From the NCBI GenBank assembly GCA_002238925.1, contig MPNH01000004.1, forward strand, positions 62,001 to 126,000: DNA of 64,000 bases, given 5' to 3'. Source of the stretch: Spirochaetaceae bacterium bin103. Its GTDB lineage: Bacteria > Spirochaetota > Spirochaetia > SZUA-6 > Bin103. Of this stretch, positions 41,986-51,365 are shown piece after piece. Each line of letters begins with the position of its first letter. The first letter of the stretch is position 1. The notes beneath the pieces were generated by a model that was not told the origin of the DNA, did no database searches, and worked only from the letters and a program-made list of their open reading frames with translations. Made by a program: the position numbers and the translations under genes.

Positions 41986-43434
41986 ATGGCCCCGCGGGTT
42001 CGCTTCGCTCCTTCACCGACCGGACGGCTGCACGTCGGCAACGTCCGTACCGCGCTGTTCGCGTATTTGGCTGCCCGCGCCGCGGGCGGCACCTTTGTCC
42101 TGCGCATCGAGGACACCGACCGGCGCCGCTACGATCCGGATGCGCTGGCCGATATCTACGACAACCTTACTTGGCTTGGCCTGCGCTGGGACGAAGGTCC
42201 CGGGGCCGGCGGCCCGCACGCGCCCTACATCCAGTCGGAGCGCGTGGCCGGCCATCGCGCCGTGGCCGAGCGGCTGGTCGCGTCCGGCCATGCCTACCGC
42301 TGCTACTGCGACGCCGCCCGGCTGGAACGGGTACGGGCCACCCACAATGGCTACGACCGCCGGTGCCGCAACCTCACTCCGGAGCAGCGCAGCCGGCACG
42401 AGGAAGGTGGTGCGGCGCCGGTAATTCGCTTCCGGGTGCCGCTGGAGGGCAGCACGCGCTACGACGACCTGCTGCTCGGCTCCATTGAGCGCCGCAATAG
42501 TGACATCAACCCCGACCCGGTGCTGCTCAAATCGGACGGCTTCCCGACCTACCACCTGGCGGCAATCGCCGACGACCACGACATGGCGATCAGCCACGTG
42601 CTGCGGGCGCAGGAGTGGGTGTCTTCGGCACCGCTGCACCTGCTCATCTTCGCGGCGTGCGGCTGGCAGCCGCCGCGCTACGCCCACCTGCCGGCGGTGA
42701 ACGGGCCGGACGGCAAGAAGCTCGGCAAGCGGCACGGCGCCACCGCCGTGCACGAATTCCGCCGCCGCGGCATCCTGCCGGAGGCGCTGGTCAACTACCT
42801 GGCCCTGCTCGGCTGGTCGGCGGGCGACGACCGCGAGTTCTTCTCGCTCGCCGAGCTGGAGCGCTGCTTCGGCATCGACCGCCTGGGCCGCGCCGGGGCG
42901 GTGTTCGATCACCAGAAGCTGGAGTGGTTCAACGGCCACTACATCCGCGGACTGCCGCCGGCACGCCTGGCCGTTGCGCTGCGTCCCTATCTGCGCGATG
43001 CCGGGATCGACGTGGCCGAGGGCGCCGCCGAGACGGCGCTCGCCGAGCTGTTGCGCGAACGCATCTCGGTCCTGGACGAAGCGCCCGCGCGGGCGGCGTT
43101 CCTGGGCCCCGATCGCGACCTGCCGGCGGCGGAGCTGGTGCCGCGGCGTTTGACGGCGGCGGCGGCGGCCACCATATTGCAGCAGGCGTCGCCGTTGCTG
43201 GAGCACCTGCCCTCGGGGGACGGCGAGCACGCGCTGGAGGACCGGCTGCGTGAGCTGGCGCGTGCCCAAGGCGTGAAGTTTGGAGACCTGATGATGACCA
43301 TTCGTATGGCAACCACCGGCAGCAAGGTGTCGCCGCCCCTGTTCGGTTCGCTGCGCGTGCTCGGCGAGCAGCGCCTGCACGCCCGCCTGGCGCGTGCGCT
43401 GCACACCCTGCAAGCGGCCGCGGAGGAAGCCTGA
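41986..43434 (+). CDS. gltX: glutamate--tRNA ligase
   Basis: Class I synthetase charging tRNA-Glu. The 482 residues show PSPTGRLHVGNVRTALFAYLAAR (HIGH-type HVGN), FVLRIEDTDRRRY, DGFPTYHLAAIADDHDMAISHVLRAQEW, KKLGKRHGATAV (KMSKS equivalent) and a C-terminal anticodon-binding region with HQKLEWFNGHYIR. The ATG at 41986 follows an in-frame TTG at 41974. First of three consecutive tRNA ligase genes; glyQS starts 2 bases after its stop. Confidence 0.96.
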   Translation: MAPRVRFAPSPTGRLHVGNVRTALFAYLAARAAGGTFVLRIEDTDRRRYDPDALADIYDNLTWLGLRWDEGPGAGGPHAPYIQSERVAGHRAVAERLVASGHAYRCYCDAARLERVRATHNGYDRRCRNLTPEQRSRHEEGGAAPVIRFRVPLEGSTRYDDLLLGSIERRNSDINPDPVLLKSDGFPTYHLAAIADDHDMAISHVLRAQEWVSSAPLHLLIFAACGWQPPRYAHLPAVNGPDGKKLGKRHGATAVHEFRRRGILPEALVNYLALLGWSAGDDREFFSLAELERCFGIDRLGRAGAVFDHQKLEWFNGHYIRGLPPARLAVALRPYLRDAGIDVAEGAAETALAELLRERISVLDEAPARAAFLGPDRDLPAAELVPRRLTAAAAATILQQASPLLEHLPSGDGEHALEDRLRELARAQGVKFGDLMMTIRMATTGSKVSPPLFGSLRVLGEQRLHARLARALHTLQAAAEEA

Positions 43435-43435
43435 C

Positions 43436-44788
43436 GTGGCGGCCACCGACGTGCCCGTGACCGCGGTGTCCATGGACACGATCGTGGCGCTGTGCAAGCG
43501 GCGCGGCTTCATTTATCCGTCCAGCGACGTGTACGGCGGGCTCGCCTCGGCGTGGGACTACGGACCGCTCGGCGCCGCCCTCAAGAACCGGCTGCGCGAC
43601 GCCTGGTGGCGCGAGATGACCCAGTTGCACGACAACATTGTGGGTATCGACGCCGCCATCCTGATGCACCCGCGGGTGTGGGAAGCGTCCGGTCACGTGG
43701 AGAACTTCACCGATCCGCTGATCGACTGCCGTTCCTGCAAGGCGCGCTTTCGCGCCGACCACGTCGACGATCCCAACGGCAAGTGCCCGCAATGCGGCAA
43801 GCCGGAGCTGACCCCGGCGCGCCAGTTCAACCTGATGTTCCGCACCCACCTCGGTCCGGTGCAGGACGCCGGCAGCGTGGTCTACCTGCGCCCGGAGACC
43901 GCGCAGGGCAGCTATGTCAACTTCAAGAATGTACTGCAGTCGAGCCGGCTCAAGGTGCCGTTCGGCATTGCGCAGGTGGGCAAGGCGTTCCGCAACGAGA
44001 TTACCACCAAGAGCTTCATCTTCCGTACCTGCGAGTTCGAGCAGATGGAGATGCAGTACTTCGTGCACCCGAGCGACGACACGAAGTGGTTCGAGCACTG
44101 GAAGGAGCGCCGCTTCCAGTATTACCTCGACCTGGGCATCGATCCGGAAAACCTGCGCTTTCACCAGCACGGGCCGGACGAGCTGGCGCACTACGCGCGC
44201 GATGCGTACGACATCCGGTACCGGTTTCCGTTCGGCTGGCAGGAGTTGGAGGGAATTCACAATCGCACCGATTTCGACCTGAAGCGGCACATGGAATTCG
44301 CCGGCAAGGACCTGACCTACCTGGACGAATCCACCCGCGAGCGCTACGTGCCGTTTATCATCGAAACCGCCGTGGGACTGACCCGGTCGGTGCTGATGGC
44401 GCTGGTGGACGGCTACGAAGAGGAACAGGTCGGCGGCGAGCGCCGCGTCGTGCTGCGCTTCCATCCGCGCGTGGCGCCGATCACGGTCGGCGTGTTCCCG
44501 CTGGTAAAGAAGGATGGACTCGCCGAACGCGCGCGCGAGATCGAGGCCGAGCTGCGCGAGTCGTTTGCCACGTTCTACGACCAGGGCGGGGCGATCGGGC
44601 GCCGTTACCGGCGCCAGGACGAGATCGGCACCCCGTACTGCGTCACCATCGACTACGACACCATGGCGGATGACACGGTGACGCTGCGGTTCCGCGACAG
44701 CATGGAGCAGGAGCGGGTAGGGCGGCGGGAACTGGTTGCCCGCCTGCACGAGGCCACACGCGGCTACCGGCGGCCCGGGGCCGGCTGA
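43436..44788 (+). CDS. glyQS: glycine--tRNA ligase, dimeric type
   Basis: Class II synthetase of the alpha2 kind, 450 residues. Seen: MDTIVALCKRRGFIYPSSDVYGGLASAWDYGPLGAALKN, the zinc-like CRSCKARF..CPQCGKPEL, PETAQGSYVNFKNVL, motif 2 IAQVGKAFRNEITTKSFIFRTCEFEQME, YDIRYRFPFGWQELEGIHNRTDFDL, motif 3 and a C-terminal anticodon domain (PITVGVFPLVKKDGLAERAREIEAEL). Start GTG, with GGAGG 10-14 bases upstream. It overlaps tyrS by TGATG. Confidence 0.97.
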   Translation: MAATDVPVTAVSMDTIVALCKRRGFIYPSSDVYGGLASAWDYGPLGAALKNRLRDAWWREMTQLHDNIVGIDAAILMHPRVWEASGHVENFTDPLIDCRSCKARFRADHVDDPNGKCPQCGKPELTPARQFNLMFRTHLGPVQDAGSVVYLRPETAQGSYVNFKNVLQSSRLKVPFGIAQVGKAFRNEITTKSFIFRTCEFEQMEMQYFVHPSDDTKWFEHWKERRFQYYLDLGIDPENLRFHQHGPDELAHYARDAYDIRYRFPFGWQELEGIHNRTDFDLKRHMEFAGKDLTYLDESTRERYVPFIIETAVGLTRSVLMALVDGYEEEQVGGERRVVLRFHPRVAPITVGVFPLVKKDGLAERAREIEAELRESFATFYDQGGAIGRRYRRQDEIGTPYCVTIDYDTMADDTVTLRFRDSMEQERVGRRELVARLHEATRGYRRPGAG

Positions 44789-46041
44789 TGAGTTCGTCCG
44801 CGGGGGCTGGCACGGATACGGTCGCGGCACTGGCGCGGCGCGGGCTGGTGAAGCAGACCACCGGTGCGGAGGCGCTGGGCCGGCTGCTCGGCGAGCGCGA
44901 GGTCACATTCTACCTGGGCATTGATCCGACCGGTCCGAGCCTGCACGCCGGCCACTTGGTCGGCCTGCTCGCGATGGCGCACCTGCAGAGGGCCGGCCAC
45001 CGGCCGGTGCTGCTGATCGGCGGCGCCACGGCGCGGGTGGGCGACCCGTCGGACAAGGACGACATGCGGCCGCTGCTGCCGGTGGAGACGGTGTCCCGCA
45101 ATGCCGCGCTGATGCAGCGGCAGGTGGGCCGCTTCATTGACCTGGAGCGTACCGTGATCGTCGACAACGCCGCCTGGCTCGCCGATCTCGGCTACCTGGA
45201 CTTTCTGCGCGACATCGGGCGCCACTTCTCGGTGAACCGGATGCTCAGTTTCGAGGCCTACCGGCGGCGGCTGCAGACCGGCCTGAGTTTCCTGGAGTTC
45301 AACTATCTCCTGCTGCAGGCGTACGACTACCTGGTGCTGCACCGTGAGCACGGCTGCCGGTTGCAGATTGGCGGCGACGACCAGTGGGCCAACATTCTGG
45401 CCGGCGTCGACCTGATCCGGCGGGTGGAGCAGGCGGAGGCGCACGCGCTGACCTGGCCGCTGGTGACCACCGCCGACGGCAAGAAGATGGGCAAGACCGC
45501 GGCCGGAGCGCTGTTCCTCGATCCGGAGCGGGTGTCGCCGTACCAGTTCTACCAGTACTGGATCAACGTGCCGGACGCCGACGTTGCGGCGCTGCTCGCC
45601 CTGCTCACCCTGCTGCCCGACGAGGAGGTTGCGGAGTTGGGCCGCCTGCGCGACCAGGAGATCATGGCCGCCAAGGAACGGCTGGCAATGGAGCTCACCG
45701 GCATGGTGCACGGCCCCGAGGAGGCGGCCGGCGCGCGGGAGACCAGCCGGGCGCTATTCGGTGGCCGTGGCGACCGGCACGGTGAGCGTGATTCCATGCC
45801 GGGGGCGACGCTGCCCGCGGCCGAGTTGGAGCCCGGAATTCCCGTGGCCGACTTGTTTGCGCGCACCTCGCTCTGTGCGTCCAAGAGCGACGCCCGGCGG
45901 CTCATTCAGCAGGGCGGGGCGCGCATCAACGACACCAGGCTTACCCGCGTTGAGGAGACGATAGGACTCGGCGACGTGCGCGGCGGTGAGCTGGTGCTGC
46001 GTGCGGGAAAGAAGCGCTTCTTTCGGTTCCTGGTGCAATAA
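44788..46041 (+). CDS. tyrS: tyrosine--tRNA ligase
   Basis: Class I synthetase, 417 residues. Seen: TFYLGIDPTGPSLHAGHLVGLLAM (HIGH as HAGH), IGGATARVGDPS, NRMLSFEAYRRRLQTGLSFLEFNYLLLQAYDYLVL, QIGGDDQWANILAGVDLIRR, DGKKMGKTAAGALFLD (KMSKS as KMGKT), and a C-terminal S4 domain (ASKSDARRLIQQGGARINDTRL). The Tyr-binding pocket residues look ordinary. Last gene of the gltX-glyQS-tyrS set. Confidence 0.97.
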   Translation: MSSSAGAGTDTVAALARRGLVKQTTGAEALGRLLGEREVTFYLGIDPTGPSLHAGHLVGLLAMAHLQRAGHRPVLLIGGATARVGDPSDKDDMRPLLPVETVSRNAALMQRQVGRFIDLERTVIVDNAAWLADLGYLDFLRDIGRHFSVNRMLSFEAYRRRLQTGLSFLEFNYLLLQAYDYLVLHREHGCRLQIGGDDQWANILAGVDLIRRVEQAEAHALTWPLVTTADGKKMGKTAAGALFLDPERVSPYQFYQYWINVPDADVAALLALLTLLPDEEVAELGRLRDQEIMAAKERLAMELTGMVHGPEEAAGARETSRALFGGRGDRHGERDSMPGATLPAAELEPGIPVADLFARTSLCASKSDARRLIQQGGARINDTRLTRVEETIGLGDVRGGELVLRAGKKRFFRFLVQ

Positions 46042-46057
46042 CCGGACCGCCGGTGGA

Positions 46058-46086
46058 TTGACTATGGCCCGCGTGTACAGTAGTTT
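46058..46086 (+). promoter_or_regulatory. promoter of rpsT
   Basis: TTGACT (46058-46063), 17-base spacer, TAGTTT (46081-46086). A 7-bp hairpin, TAGGCGG-N8-CCGCCTA (46086-46107), follows immediately and would lie in the leader of the S20 message. Confidence 0.55.
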
Positions 46087-46143
46087 AGGCGGCGGACTGA
46101 CCGCCTAGCACCTGCGCTGTCGGCGGACCCTGAGGAGGCACTG

Positions 46144-46407
46144 TTGCCAAGCAACCTATCCGCGGCCAAGCGGCAGCGGCAGAACCAGAAGCGGCGGCTG
46201 CGTAATCGCGCTGCGCTCAGTCGTGTGCGTACGACCATCCGGACCCTGCGCGAAGCGGTCGGCGACGAGAGCGCAACCGCGGAGCAGATGACCGCGGTTA
46301 CCCGGCAGTTGGATCGCGCCGTCTCGAAGGGCGTCTTGAAGCGCAACACCGCGGCGCGGCGCAAGCGCCGTTTGCAGCGGCTGGTCGCCGGCAAGCTCGC
46401 CTCCTGA
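46144..46407 (+). CDS. rpsT: 30S ribosomal protein S20
   Basis: 16S rRNA-binding protein, 87 residues of helical basic sequence: SNLSAAKRQRQNQKRRLRNRAALSRVRTTIRTLREAV and LDRAVSKGVLKRNTAARRKRRLQRLVAGK, the S20 pattern. The start is TTG, with GAGGAGG at 46132-46138 and a 5-base gap. TTG starts are familiar for S20 (as in enteric bacteria) and are thought to help feedback control. Confidence 0.94.
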   Translation: MPSNLSAAKRQRQNQKRRLRNRAALSRVRTTIRTLREAVGDESATAEQMTAVTRQLDRAVSKGVLKRNTAARRKRRLQRLVAGKLAS

Positions 46408-46452
46408 GAGCGGGCCGGGGTGCGCGTACTCGTGCGGTTTGTGGAGAGCTGA

Positions 46453-46755
46453 GTGGGACGGGACGGCAAGCTGACAAAAGCCGAGATCATTGAGATGATC
46501 CATCCTGAGGTAGATATCAGCAAGAAGCACATCCACCAGGTGCTCGGGCTGTTCTTCGATGCGGTGAAAGCCGGGTTGTTCGACCGGCAGACCATTGAGC
46601 TACGCGGGTTTGGGACATTCGAGATTCGCGTCCGCAAGGGACGCAAGGCGCGCAATCCGAAAACCGGAGCAGCGGTCGAAGTGGGGGACCACGGAGTGGT
46701 TGCCTTCCGTCCGGGCCAGGAGCTCAAGAAGCGAGCGTGGCAGATCCGCGAGTAA
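46453..46755 (+). CDS. HU/IHF family DNA-binding protein
   Basis: Small nucleoid protein, 100 residues: KLTKAEIIEMIHPEVDISKKHIHQVLGLFFDAVKAGL (helices) and TIELRGFGTFEIRVRKGRKARNPKTGAAVEVGDHGVVAFRPGQELK (beta arm with RNPKTG, whose Pro intercalates DNA). GTG start with GGAGAG upstream. IHF and HU cannot be separated by eye. It sits between rpsT and lnt as in treponemes. Confidence 0.92.
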   Translation: MGRDGKLTKAEIIEMIHPEVDISKKHIHQVLGLFFDAVKAGLFDRQTIELRGFGTFEIRVRKGRKARNPKTGAAVEVGDHGVVAFRPGQELKKRAWQIRE

Positions 46756-46845
46756 ACCGCGTCCGGTAACGCGGTGCCGGTTTCTGCCGCCGGCCATGCC
46801 CGACGCGCACTTCAGTCGTCCGATATTCGCTCCCTCATCCTCGCA

Positions 46846-48585
46846 ATGACTTCCGTGTCGTCCAACCCCGCATCCGTTCCGGCATCCGGCTCGGCAGCCG
46901 GTTTCGCGGCCGCGTTGGCGCGGCTGTTGCGCACCACCGCGGGAGAGGTGGGCCTGCTGTTGTTGTCGGCGCTGCTGTTCGCGCTCGCCCACCCGAGCCT
47001 GGCGTCCGAGTGGGGTTTCGGGCCGCTGGCCTTCATTGCCATCGCACCGCTGTTCCTGGTGTTGCGCCGCGCCGGCTGGCTGCAGGTGGTGCTGTATGGC
47101 GCCTTGTACGGCTACGTAAGCTACGCGCTGTACAATTACTGGCTGGCCGCCTTCCATCCGCTCGCGATCATCATCGTGCCGGTGGTCTACATGGGCTACC
47201 TGGTAGTCCTGTTCCCGCTCCTGAAGCTGGCCGATTACCTGTTCCCGCGTTACGGCTACCTGGTCCAGGTGCTGCTCTGGGTCGGCTATGAACTGGTCAA
47301 GAGCCTCGGCTTCCTGGGCTACAGCTACGGCACCATGGGCTACACCCAGTATCGGTGGGTCGACTTCATCCAGCTTGCCGGCGTCACCGGCGTGTGGGGG
47401 ATCTCGCTGCTGGTGGTTGGCGCCTCGGCGCTGATTGCCCGCCTGCTGGCGCATGCGATCGAGATGCGTGCGGCTCCCTGGCGGCGGCCCACGCTGGCGC
47501 GGTTCTGGCGCGAGCAGCGCATTCCCCTCCTGTGCTGGGCGGTGCTGATGGCCGCCAACATAGGGTACGGCGCCTCCGCGCGCGACGACTACCAGGCCGA
47601 CCGGCAGTGGCGGGTGGCGCTGATTCAGCAGAATATCGATCCGTGGCGCGGCGGGTTCTACGCCTACGAGAAGTCGCTGGAGGTCCTGTTGCGCCTTAGC
47701 GACGCCGCGCTGCGTGAAGATCCCGACATCGTGATCTGGTCGGAGACCTCTTTCGTGCCCGGCATCGACTGGCACACCCGCCATCGCCGTGACGCCAGGC
47801 GCTTCGGGCTCGTCAAGGAGCTGCGCACCTACCTCGACCGGCAGACCGTGCCGTTCGTGGTGGGCAATGACGACGGGCAACTGGAGCGCACCGAAGAGGG
47901 TGAGGTGCGGGTGGACTACAACGCGGCGATCCTGTTCAAGAAGGGGGAAATCGTCCAGACCTACCGCAAGATCCGGCTGGTGCCGTTTACCGAGAGCTTC
48001 CCGTTCAAGGAGCAGTTGCCGGGTATCTACCAGTGGCTGAAGGATGCCGATACCCACTTCTGGAAGCAGGGCACCGAGTACGTGGTGTTTGATTCCGGCG
48101 TCGACGGCGCGCCGGGGGTGCGCTTCTCCACACCGATCTGTTTCGAGGACACGTTCGGCTACCTGGGGCGCGAATTCGTCCGCCACGGAGCGCAGGTGCT
48201 GGTAAACATGACCAACGACTCGTGGTCGTTCTCGGTGCCCGCGGAGATGCAACACATGATGATGGGTGTGTTCCGCGCCGTCGAAAACCGCCGCTCCGTG
48301 GTGCGCTCGACCAATGGCGGGATGACGGTGACCATCGATCCGGACGGGCGGATGACCAGCGTACTGGAGCCGTTTACCGCAGACTACCTGATCGGAACCG
48401 TGCCGGTGGTGGACGGGCCTGCAACCGTGTACACGCGCTGGGGCGACTGGTTCGGCGTGGCCGCACTGTGCGCCGGACTGGCGGCCCTGCTGGCCGGGCT
48501 GGCGGTACGGTTGGCCGCGCCGCGCGCGGCGCGCAACACGCGCAACGAGCGCGGCGCCGCCGTTGACAGCCGTCCCGCAATATAA
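46846..48585 (+). CDS. lnt: apolipoprotein N-acyltransferase (first copy)
   Basis: Adds the third acyl chain to lipoproteins in the inner membrane. The 579 residues show an N-terminal multi-helix membrane part (about 25-245) and a C-terminal nitrilase domain with the catalytic set Glu in VIWSETSFVPG, Lys in YRKIRLVPFTE and Cys in TPICFEDTFGYL, plus VNMTNDSWS and AVENRRSVVRSTNGG. Another helix ends the protein. The ATG at 46846 is preferred; an in-frame codon at 46774 lacks support. A second Lnt is encoded at 52205-53833. Confidence 0.92.
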   Translation: MTSVSSNPASVPASGSAAGFAAALARLLRTTAGEVGLLLLSALLFALAHPSLASEWGFGPLAFIAIAPLFLVLRRAGWLQVVLYGALYGYVSYALYNYWLAAFHPLAIIIVPVVYMGYLVVLFPLLKLADYLFPRYGYLVQVLLWVGYELVKSLGFLGYSYGTMGYTQYRWVDFIQLAGVTGVWGISLLVVGASALIARLLAHAIEMRAAPWRRPTLARFWREQRIPLLCWAVLMAANIGYGASARDDYQADRQWRVALIQQNIDPWRGGFYAYEKSLEVLLRLSDAALREDPDIVIWSETSFVPGIDWHTRHRRDARRFGLVKELRTYLDRQTVPFVVGNDDGQLERTEEGEVRVDYNAAILFKKGEIVQTYRKIRLVPFTESFPFKEQLPGIYQWLKDADTHFWKQGTEYVVFDSGVDGAPGVRFSTPICFEDTFGYLGREFVRHGAQVLVNMTNDSWSFSVPAEMQHMMMGVFRAVENRRSVVRSTNGGMTVTIDPDGRMTSVLEPFTADYLIGTVPVVDGPATVYTRWGDWFGVAALCAGLAALLAGLAVRLAAPRAARNTRNERGAAVDSRPAI

Positions 48586-48629
48586 GAGGATCGGCGACCG
48601 GACGCGGCAAGCGCCGCCAATCTCCAATC

Positions 48630-49382
48630 ATGTCAAACAATACATCCACTTCCCGCATCCTCATCGTCGATGACGAGGTAATCAATCTTGAACTGTTCGA
48701 GGTGATGCTGTCGCGGCTCGGTTTCGAAGTCGAGATGGCGCGCGACGGCGAACAGGCGCTCGCACGGCTGCCCGAGGTAAAGCCGGATCTCATCGTGCTG
48801 GACAACATCATGCCGGGCCTCACCGGCTGGGAGGTAACCCGGCGCATCAAGAACGCGCCGGAGTACGCCGCCTACCGCCAGGTGCCGATCATCATGTTCA
48901 GCGCCATGGACGAGATCGCCGATCGTATCGAGGGGCTCGAACTGGGCGTGGACGACTACATCACCAAGCCGTTCAACTTCTCCGAGGTGCTGGCGCGCAT
49001 CCGCGCCGTGCTGCACCGGCATGAACTTGCCGGCCAGCTGGCGCGCCGCGAGCATCGGCTGGGGATTATCGAGGCGCTCAACGAGTCGCTGATCTTCTTT
49101 TCTCAGCATGTCCGGCGGCCGCTTGAGGACCAGGCCGAGCGTGCCGCCGCCCTGTTGCGCGAAGAGAGCGGCGATGCCGACGCACTGCGTGCGTTTGCCG
49201 CCACCGCGGCCGAGCAGGCGCGCGACGTGCTCACCACGCTGAACGAACTGGAGGAGCAGATCTCCGCGGTGCGCGGCGAGGGCGATCGCCTGAAAGAGGG
49301 AGACCTCAGCCTGGAGCAGCTTCAGGCGCTGATTCACGACCGGCTGAGCGGCCACGAGGTGGCGCCCGACGCCGACCGGTGA
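48630..49382 (+). CDS. response regulator with helical C-terminal domain
   Basis: Receiver domain (about 9-130) with acidic pair D14/D15, phospho-acceptor D58 in IVLDNIMPG, S/T switch region MFSAMD and K113 in ITKPFN. No DNA-binding or output domain follows; instead about 110 residues of helix (LGIIEALNESLIFFSQHVRRPLEDQAERAAALL and on) that could be a DHp-like or dimer module. A His in FSQHVRRPLEDQ resembles a histidine-kinase H-box without its ATPase. No kinase is adjacent. Role unknown. Confidence 0.82.
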   Translation: MSNNTSTSRILIVDDEVINLELFEVMLSRLGFEVEMARDGEQALARLPEVKPDLIVLDNIMPGLTGWEVTRRIKNAPEYAAYRQVPIIMFSAMDEIADRIEGLELGVDDYITKPFNFSEVLARIRAVLHRHELAGQLARREHRLGIIEALNESLIFFSQHVRRPLEDQAERAAALLREESGDADALRAFAATAAEQARDVLTTLNELEEQISAVRGEGDRLKEGDLSLEQLQALIHDRLSGHEVAPDADR

Positions 49383-49436
49383 CCGGTGTCCCCGCGCGCC
49401 CGGCGGCGTGCGCGGAAACTCATTTCGCGTACCCCA

Positions 49437-49466
49437 TTGACCTTTGCCCGGCGGTGGGATTAAGGT
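49437..49466 (+). promoter_or_regulatory. possible promoter for rho
   Basis: TTGACC (49437-49442) with TAAGGT (49461-49466) at an 18-base spacing, about 200 bases before rho. The long leader (to 49666) is less GC-rich and has short inverted stretches such as GCTC-TATT-GAGC (near 49562), possibly for feedback control of rho. Confidence 0.35.
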
Positions 49467-49666
49467 TAGGACACTACCGGGTGCTCGCGGGGCCCACCGC
49501 TCATATTTCGGTGTCCCTTTTTCCGAGGAAATACTCGTGCACAAGCGCAAGAGCCCGGCACGCTCTATTGAGCGAATCTCTCTTCAATCGAGAAACGACG
49601 TAGCGACGGAATTACCATCGTCTGCGTTTCGTACGACGTGCATCTATGGCACACGGAGTTCTCGCA

Positions 49667-51361
49667 ATGTCAGATGACCAAGTTTCGACTTCCAGCGTGG
49701 ATAGTCAGCAAGACGCTTCCCAAGGCGCCGTAGCTGCCCAACCGGCGGCCCCCAGGTCCGAGCCGGCAGTGGCGCCCGAAGAATACGACGCGCCGCCGCC
49801 GCGGCGCAGCGAAGTAAACAACGGCGAACGGCCGGCGCGGCGCGGACGCAAGCGGCGCCTGCGGGTGGAAGTGGTGAAGGACTCGCCCGGCAACGGCAAG
49901 CCGGGTGGGGCCGACCGCCCGGAGTATGAGCGCGGCCGTTCCGACCGCTCGCGCGGGCGGCGCGAGGTCGACGGCAATCACTACGACGGACCGCCATCGG
50001 GCCGCCGGCGCGGCCGTTCGCGCGCGCGCGGTGCCCCACCGGTGAGCGAGGTGCAGCCGGAACCGGCGCCGCTGACCGGCGACGAGGAAAAACTGCACAT
50101 CAACGAGCTGTCGGTGAAGCCGATCACCGCGCTGCGCGAAATGGCGGTGGAACTGGGCTGCAACCAGGAATCGATGGTGTCGATGAAAAAGCAGGAGCTG
50201 ATCTTCACCATCCTGAAGCGGCACACGGAGCGCAACGGCGTAATCTACGCGCACGGCGCCCTGGAGATTCTGCCCGACGGCTACGGCTTTCTGCGTTCGC
50301 CCAATTACAGCTACCTGCCGGGGCCGGACGACATCTACATCTCGCCGTCGCAGATCCGGCTGTTCAACCTGAAGACCGGCGATACCGTGTCGGGCCAGAT
50401 CAGGTCGCCGAAGGAGCAGGAGCGCTTCTTTGCATTGCTGCGCGTGGAGTCGGTCAACTTCGACGAGCCGGCGGTCGCCCAGTCGCGCATCCCGTTCGAG
50501 AGTCTGACGCCGCTGTATCCGCAGGAGCGGATCAACATGGAGACCAAGAACGGCGAGCCGGCGACGCGCATGATCAACCTGTTCTGCCCCATCGGCAAGG
50601 GCCAGCGCGGTCTGATCGTGTCGCCGCCGCGGGCCGGCAAGACGGTAATCATGCAGCGCATCGCCAACGCCATCACCGAGAACGATCCCGGCATCTTCCT
50701 GATCGTGCTGCTGATCGACGAGCGGCCCGAGGAAGTAACCGACATGCAGCGCAACGTGCAGGGCGAGGTGGTTTCCTCCACGTTCGACGAGCAGGCCACC
50801 CGCCACGTGCAGGTGGCGGAGATGGTAATCGAGAAGGCCAAGCGGCTGGTGGAACACGGCAAGGACGTGGTGATTCTGCTCGATTCGATTACCCGGTTGG
50901 CGCGCGCCTACAACCAGACCGTGCCCACCTCGGGCAAGATCCTGTCCGGCGGTGTCGACTCCAACGCGCTGCACAAGCCGAAGCGGTTCTTCGGCGCGGC
51001 GCGCAACGTCGAGCACGGCGGCAGCCTTACCATTGTCGCGACCGCCCTGATCGAGACCGGCAGCCGCATGGACGAGGTGATATTCGAGGAGTTCAAGGGC
51101 ACCGGCAACATGGAGATCAAGCTTGACCGGCGGCTCGCGGACCGGCGCCTGTACCCCGCGGTCAACATCAACGCGTCGGCGACCCGCAAGGAGGAGCTGC
51201 TGCTGTCTCCAGAAGAGCTGGCCAAGATGTGGGTGCTGCGCAAGGTGATCGGTCCCATGGACGAGGTGAGCGTGATCGAGCTGCTGCTCGAGCGCATGCG
51301 CCTGAGCAAGAACAACGACGCCTTCCTGCGCTCGATGAACACCACCGCCGTCGGAGAATAG
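49667..51361 (+). CDS. rho: transcription termination factor Rho
   Basis: Hexameric RNA helicase, 564 residues. An Arg/Pro-rich N-terminal extension (about 35-125) precedes the Rho N-terminal domain ([37 protein letters not shown]), the RNA-binding cold-shock fold ([21 protein letters not shown]) and the ATPase: [11 protein letters not shown] (Walker A), [40 protein letters not shown] and [24 protein letters not shown] 49667 has ACGGAG 8 bases upstream; ATG 49646 is an alternative. N-terminal extensions of this kind are frequent in high-GC bacteria. Confidence 0.97.
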   Translation: MSDDQVSTSSVDSQQDASQGAVAAQPAAPRSEPAVAPEEYDAPPPRRSEVNNGERPARRGRKRRLRVEVVKDSPGNGKPGGADRPEYERGRSDRSRGRREVDGNHYDGPPSGRRRGRSRARGAPPVSEVQPEPAPLTGDEEKLHINELSVKPITALREMAVELGCNQESMVSMKKQELIFTILKRHTERNGVIYAHGALEILPDGYGFLRSPNYSYLPGPDDIYISPSQIRLFNLKTGDTVSGQIRSPKEQERFFALLRVESVNFDEPAVAQSRIPFESLTPLYPQERINMETKNGEPATRMINLFCPIGKGQRGLIVSPPRAGKTVIMQRIANAITENDPGIFLIVLLIDERPEEVTDMQRNVQGEVVSSTFDEQATRHVQVAEMVIEKAKRLVEHGKDVVILLDSITRLARAYNQTVPTSGKILSGGVDSNALHKPKRFFGAARNVEHGGSLTIVATALIETGSRMDEVIFEEFKGTGNMEIKLDRRLADRRLYPAVNINASATRKEELLLSPEELAKMWVLRKVIGPMDEVSVIELLLERMRLSKNNDAFLRSMNTTAVGE

Positions 51362-51365
51362 CCCA

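Noticed and set aside
49444-49677. Small ORFs in the rho leader
   Set aside because: No ribosome sites and no protein-like composition; one overlaps the rho start in another frame.
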